Shown here one piece after another: positions 62,217-64,000 of a stretch of 64,000 bases of DNA; the first letter of the stretch is position 1, and the number at the start of each line of letters is the position of its first letter. The notes beneath the pieces were generated by a model. The model was not told where the DNA came from. It saw only the letters and a program-made list of their open reading frames with translations, and ran no database searches. A program made the translations under genes and the position numbers. This stretch comes from Fallopia convolvulus (taxonomy: Eukaryota > Streptophyta > Magnoliopsida > Caryophyllales > Polygonaceae): positions 873,001 through 937,000 of the forward strand of contig OZ024721.1 in NCBI GenBank assembly GCA_964016875.1. The letters are read 5' to 3'.

Positions 62217-63665
62217 TTATTTGTTGTCATAGACGGCTATGTTCTGTGGTTCACATTCAGGACTGAAAAGGCGCACCAAGATAGCAGTTGTTGTGCTAAC
62301 AGTCACAGCTCCACATGACGCCCAACGCAAAGTCCTAGGAACCGTTATTCTTGGCCCTATAAATATACCAAAAAAAGCTGAGTTTAATGCTTGAGATGTA
62401 GAGACTCTAAGATATACAAATTTGGTGCATTCTAACAAAATTCAGTTATTATTGTCACATAGCTGAATTTCAGTTTTTTTTGGGTCTATCGGGCGTACCC
62501 CCTTTCCCTTGGGCAGGGGTACCCCGATCTTGACCCCCCAGATTCCGTTATAGCGGAGCCTTACTGGATCAATGATGATGATGATGATAAGATATACAAA
62601 TTTGCACAAGTAGCTCATACTTTTCGTTAGAATAATATATTAGCAAGGCAAATTCACAAAAATGAGTTTGGCATTAGAATGTTGTGGCTAAACAGTAAAA
62701 TAAAAATGTCATCTGAATAATGCTTCATTCTTCCTTCATTGATAATTCAACTCCACCAGCATTATGAATTTCGCCATAGAATATGTTCTACACAAAGTTA
62801 TCATAGGATAGCATGTATATAGGACAACTTCATACCTATAATTGTGAGTAATATGATAAGATATCTAGGGAATCCTTTCATATTGGCATAAGATGTGGAA
62901 AGAGATTACAATATCCAATAATGATGGGTTTGCAGGGCACTCTTTGTAGGTCCTCAATTCTTTGAACACAACAAAAGAGTTGGAACTGTGTAGCTCAAAG
63001 TGTTTGTGGTACTGTTTATATGGTTTAAAAAGTAGTTATCAGAAAGAATCACATGAAGATGTGTTGTTCAACTTTGAGCAAACTCAAGACTCTTTTGCTG
63101 CCCTTAAGATTGCCCGTTTAAATCAGGAAGCATGAAGTATGTTTAATTGTGTATTAATGAAAGATTGGCATTAGCACCTAGTCACAAAGGAAAGATACAG
63201 CTATATCTAGTAGCCAGGAATGTATTGAAAAAACGATATATATCCAAGAAACCGTCTGAATTCAGACGAATAAGTGATTCTGATGACCCCAAATTTGCAC
63301 AAGTAGCTCATAAGTGATTCAATGAAATCATCTGAATTCGTCTTACTTACCCTGAATCCATATCCAAGAAACCATTTAACAAGCTACATAATTTTAGGGC
63401 TTATCAACTACCAAGAGGCCAAGACTACTTTCTGGATCACTCATAGAACCATATTGCTACAAAATGCAAATGAGAGAAGATAAAAATACTAGAAGGCAGA
63501 GAAATGTAGAGACATACCATAATGCAATCTACACAAAACCCAGAAACCAAACGACCCACCAACAGCGAAAACGGCAGCCGTCTGTCTCATCAGCCTGGAG
63601 CAAGGCTTTGCATCCGATCTCATCAACTCTCCATCAGAGTAACCAAGCATGCGCCTCAATGCCAT
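62217..63665 (-). CDS. Small membrane protein, probably a plant complex I-associated subunit
   Basis: Two exons, 63665-63518 and 62356-62217, join in frame (GT-AG, phase 1) and give 95 residues. The sequence has a polar N-terminus (MALRRMLGYSDGELMRSDAK), a membrane segment (TAAVFAVGGSFGFWVLCRL), a short loop HYGPRITVPRTLRWAS and a second hydrophobic stretch (CGAVTVSTTTAILVRLF). The tail is conserved-looking: SPECEPQNIAVYDNK. From memory this resembles the small plant-specific protein found in mitochondrial complex I preparations (At1g67350-type); that assignment is tentative. Two conserved-looking membrane segments separated by an intron, with consistent phase, make the gene real. The intron of 1161 bp contains an inverted SINE-like repeat. 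Confidence 0.75.
62470..62590 (-). mobile_element. SINE-like element (copy 2), in the intron of the small membrane-protein gene
   Basis: On the minus strand: (ATC)n, GATCCAGTAAGGCTCCGC, TATAACGGAATCTGGGGGGT, GGGGTACCCCTGCCC and AGACCCAAAAAAAA, i.e. a short body ending in poly(A). Similar GGCTCCGCTAT...TCTGGGG sequences are common plant SINE-like repeats. Family not assigned. Confidence 0.45.
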
Positions 63666-64000
63666 TGAGTCAGCTCAAAAGCCTGTGAATTTGGCTGAAA
63701 TTCTTCACCTGCATTATGGGGTTTAATCAATTTCGACTAAACCCTAAATCTTAAACACAATAATGCAAGTGATTTGGAAATTGGAACCCTTTTTCCTCAA
63801 GACACGGAGGCCAAACGAAAGCAAAAACAGTTCAATTGAGCCACAGTTGACCTAAAAACATTAAAAACTAAATTCCATTGAGAAAGACAAGTTCAAACCG
63901 ATCGATTTTGGAGACGAATTTGTAGAGTTTGACGAGGTAGAGAAGATATGCCGGCGGAGAGGAATTCGATTTCTTTCTCCCGAGTCCGTCGTCGTTCCGT
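63666..64000. other. Upstream region / 5' UTR of the small membrane-protein gene
   Basis: No recognisable coding exon on either strand up to the window edge. On the minus strand the last 100 bp are CT-rich, typical of a transcribed leader. Confidence 0.4.

Noticed and set aside
63464..63688. 74-codon plus-strand frame
   Set aside because: Antisense to exon 1 of the small membrane-protein gene.

Overview
The window is nuclear DNA of a flowering plant, most likely a eudicot. Genes are split into many short exons with GT-AG introns, intergenic DNA is AT-rich, and the mobile DNA consists of plant types: copia, L1-type LINEs, hAT- and Mutator-type MITEs and a large MULE. I cannot name the species. 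There are no CRISPR arrays or operons, and I recognised no tRNA or rRNA gene. Exon structures below were built by hand from conserved protein segments, splice signals and reading-frame arithmetic.

Layout. 0.6-2.6 kb (-): an IST1-like ESCRT regulator. 4.9-11.7 kb (+): a complete 16-exon prolidase with all five metal ligands. 13.5-18.1 kb (+): a type I protein arginine methyltransferase (PRMT1 group) with an 11-nt microexon. 19-29.7 kb: a repeat-rich stretch with a Helitron-like AT-rich segment, a decayed copia polymerase, a three-copy tandem array, a Cys-rich gene remnant, a 5'-truncated LINE and small MITEs and retroposons. 29.9-32.7 kb (+): a five-exon gene of unknown function with an acidic C-terminus. 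33-36.5 kb: hAT MITEs, a decayed nuclear copy of plastid rpoB, a retroposon and a Mutator-type MITE. 37.3-40.9 kb (+): an NDL (N-MYC downregulated-like) gene. 43.3-45.6 kb (+): a mitochondrial carrier of the coenzyme A type with a GC-AG intron.

46.3-57.7 kb (-): a BTB/POZ-BACK gene of the LRB/POB1 type, apparently broken by one extra G in its last exon. Its first intron is interrupted by a MULE of about 7.96 kb (49035-56993) with long terminal inverted repeats and a matching 8-bp flanking duplication. The MULE carries two convergent genes: an open plant-mobile-domain (PMD) gene and a MULE transposase fused to an OTU protease domain. The transposase has two in-frame stops and a frameshift. A degenerate telomere-like array separates the two genes, and GC-rich hairpins lie near the ends.

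57.9-61.6 kb holds a second copy of the Mutator-type MITE, a 113-bp-arm inverted repeat, two LINE fragments (one with a 13-bp target duplication) and a LINE-tail-like repeat. 62.2-63.7 kb (-) is a two-exon gene for a 95-residue membrane protein resembling a plant complex I accessory subunit.

The host genes are unrelated housekeeping and signalling genes with their own promoters. The most striking structure is the PMD + OTU-transposase MULE nested in the BTB gene.
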